Shown one piece after another: positions 63,840 through 64,000 of a DNA stretch of 64,000 bases; within the stretch, counting starts at the first letter, position 1, and every line of letters starts with the position of its first letter. The notes under the pieces were generated by a model. The model had not been told where the DNA came from. It searched no databases and saw only the letters and a program-made list of their open reading frames with translations. The DNA is from JADJWR01 sp964509545 (GTDB lineage: Bacteria > Pseudomonadota > Gammaproteobacteria > Burkholderiales > Burkholderiaceae_F). Position numbers and translations under genes: made by a program. The stretch spans positions 62,001-126,000 of the forward strand of contig CAZDXQ010000005.1 of the NCBI GenBank assembly GCA_964509545.1, given 5' to 3'.

Positions 63840-64000
63840 CCGGTCTTCGCGGTCCCCGCGTCCTGCTACGCCCGTGGCGGGACGAAGACCTCGACGCGTT
63901 TGCGCGGCTGAATGCCGACCCGCGCGTGATGCGGTACCTGCCCGCGCCGCTGTCGCGCCAGGAAGCCGCGCAGACGATCGACCGCATGCAGGCGCATATC
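63836..64000 (+). CDS. GNAT-family N-acetyltransferase (partial, runs off right edge)
   Basis: Only the first 55 codons are in the window. ATG at 63836 overlaps the transporter stop (ATGA). 'RVLLRPWRDEDLDAFARLNA' then 'DPRVMRYLPAPLSRQEA' is the typical start of RimJ/RimL-like acetyltransferases, which acetylate proteins or small amines. The acetyl-CoA-binding part lies beyond the edge. Confidence 0.75.
   Translation, partial: MTGLRGPRVLLRPWRDEDLDAFARLNADPRVMRYLPAPLSRQEAAQTIDRMQAHI

Overview
The window is GC-rich chromosomal DNA (about two thirds G+C by eye) from a betaproteobacterium, most likely of the Rhodocyclales/Burkholderiales type. This rests on gene orders known from that class: smc-zipA; dapC-dapD-(pilU)-dapE-prmB; the tRNA-Gly/Cys/Leu group behind pgsA and uvrC; the unbroken minus-strand series yceD-rpmF-plsX-fabH-fabD-fabG-acpP-fabF-rpoE-rseA-rseB-degP-lepA-lepB-rnc-era-recO-pdxJ-acpS-nagZ; and rluC divergent from rne followed by moaA-mobA-moeA. 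Nearly every base is coding, genes often overlap by 1 to 14 bases, and GTG and TTG starts are common. I saw no rRNA, CRISPR array, insertion sequence, integrase, prophage gene or replication origin.

Layout. 1-4541 (minus): a zipA-like cell-division gene running off the left edge, and smc. 4666-10476 (plus): queF, then diaminopimelate/lysine synthesis (dapC, dapD, dapE) with a PilU-type pilus ATPase between dapD and dapE, then prmB. 10618-20899 (plus): an ABC-F ATPase translationally coupled to a racemase/CoA-transferase-type protein, a histidine phosphatase and an APH-like kinase; then a five-gene Liv-type ABC importer (livG, livF, livK, livH, livM) and a hotdog thioesterase. 20913-25351 (minus): a proline-catabolic aldehyde dehydrogenase, two SRPBCC proteins under an ArsR repressor with a clear operator, and a quinone oxidoreductase. 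25430-27360 (plus): an ACAD10/11-type acyl-CoA dehydrogenase and a YfcG-like GST. 27383-30795 (minus): DUF1178, three tRNAs, pgsA, uvrC. 30903-32732 (plus): efp and a CaiB/BaiF protein. 32739-51213 (minus): the core cluster for envelope stress, signal-peptide processing, RNA processing and fatty-acid synthesis. 51260-52673 (plus): maf and a tetrapyrrole-methylase-fold methyltransferase. 52616-54622 (minus): Rieske protein, HAD phosphatase, rluC. 55187-60926 (plus): rne with a long leader, then molybdenum cofactor genes. 61006-64000: an aldehyde dehydrogenase (minus), a CNT-type nucleoside transporter and the start of a GNAT acetyltransferase (plus).

Most of the window is ordinary housekeeping. 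The most interesting accessory signal lies at 12.5-27.4 kb. The APH-like kinase (14437) and the acyl-CoA dehydrogenase (25430) resemble the two domains fused in eukaryotic ACAD10/ACAD11, which handle 4-hydroxy acids through a phosphorylated acyl-CoA. Here they are separate genes about 10 kb apart, flanking an importer, a racemase-like protein, a histidine phosphatase and a thioesterase. Together they could form an uptake and degradation route for hydroxylated or branched acids; that link is inference. Smaller points: an Arg for Lys change in the Walker A of LivF, an arginine-tipped EF-P that does not look like the usual betaproteobacterial type, a possibly leaderless arsR with three operator half-sites, a sigma-E-like promoter for rpoE inside the end of the preceding gene, and a REP-like double hairpin between livK and livH.
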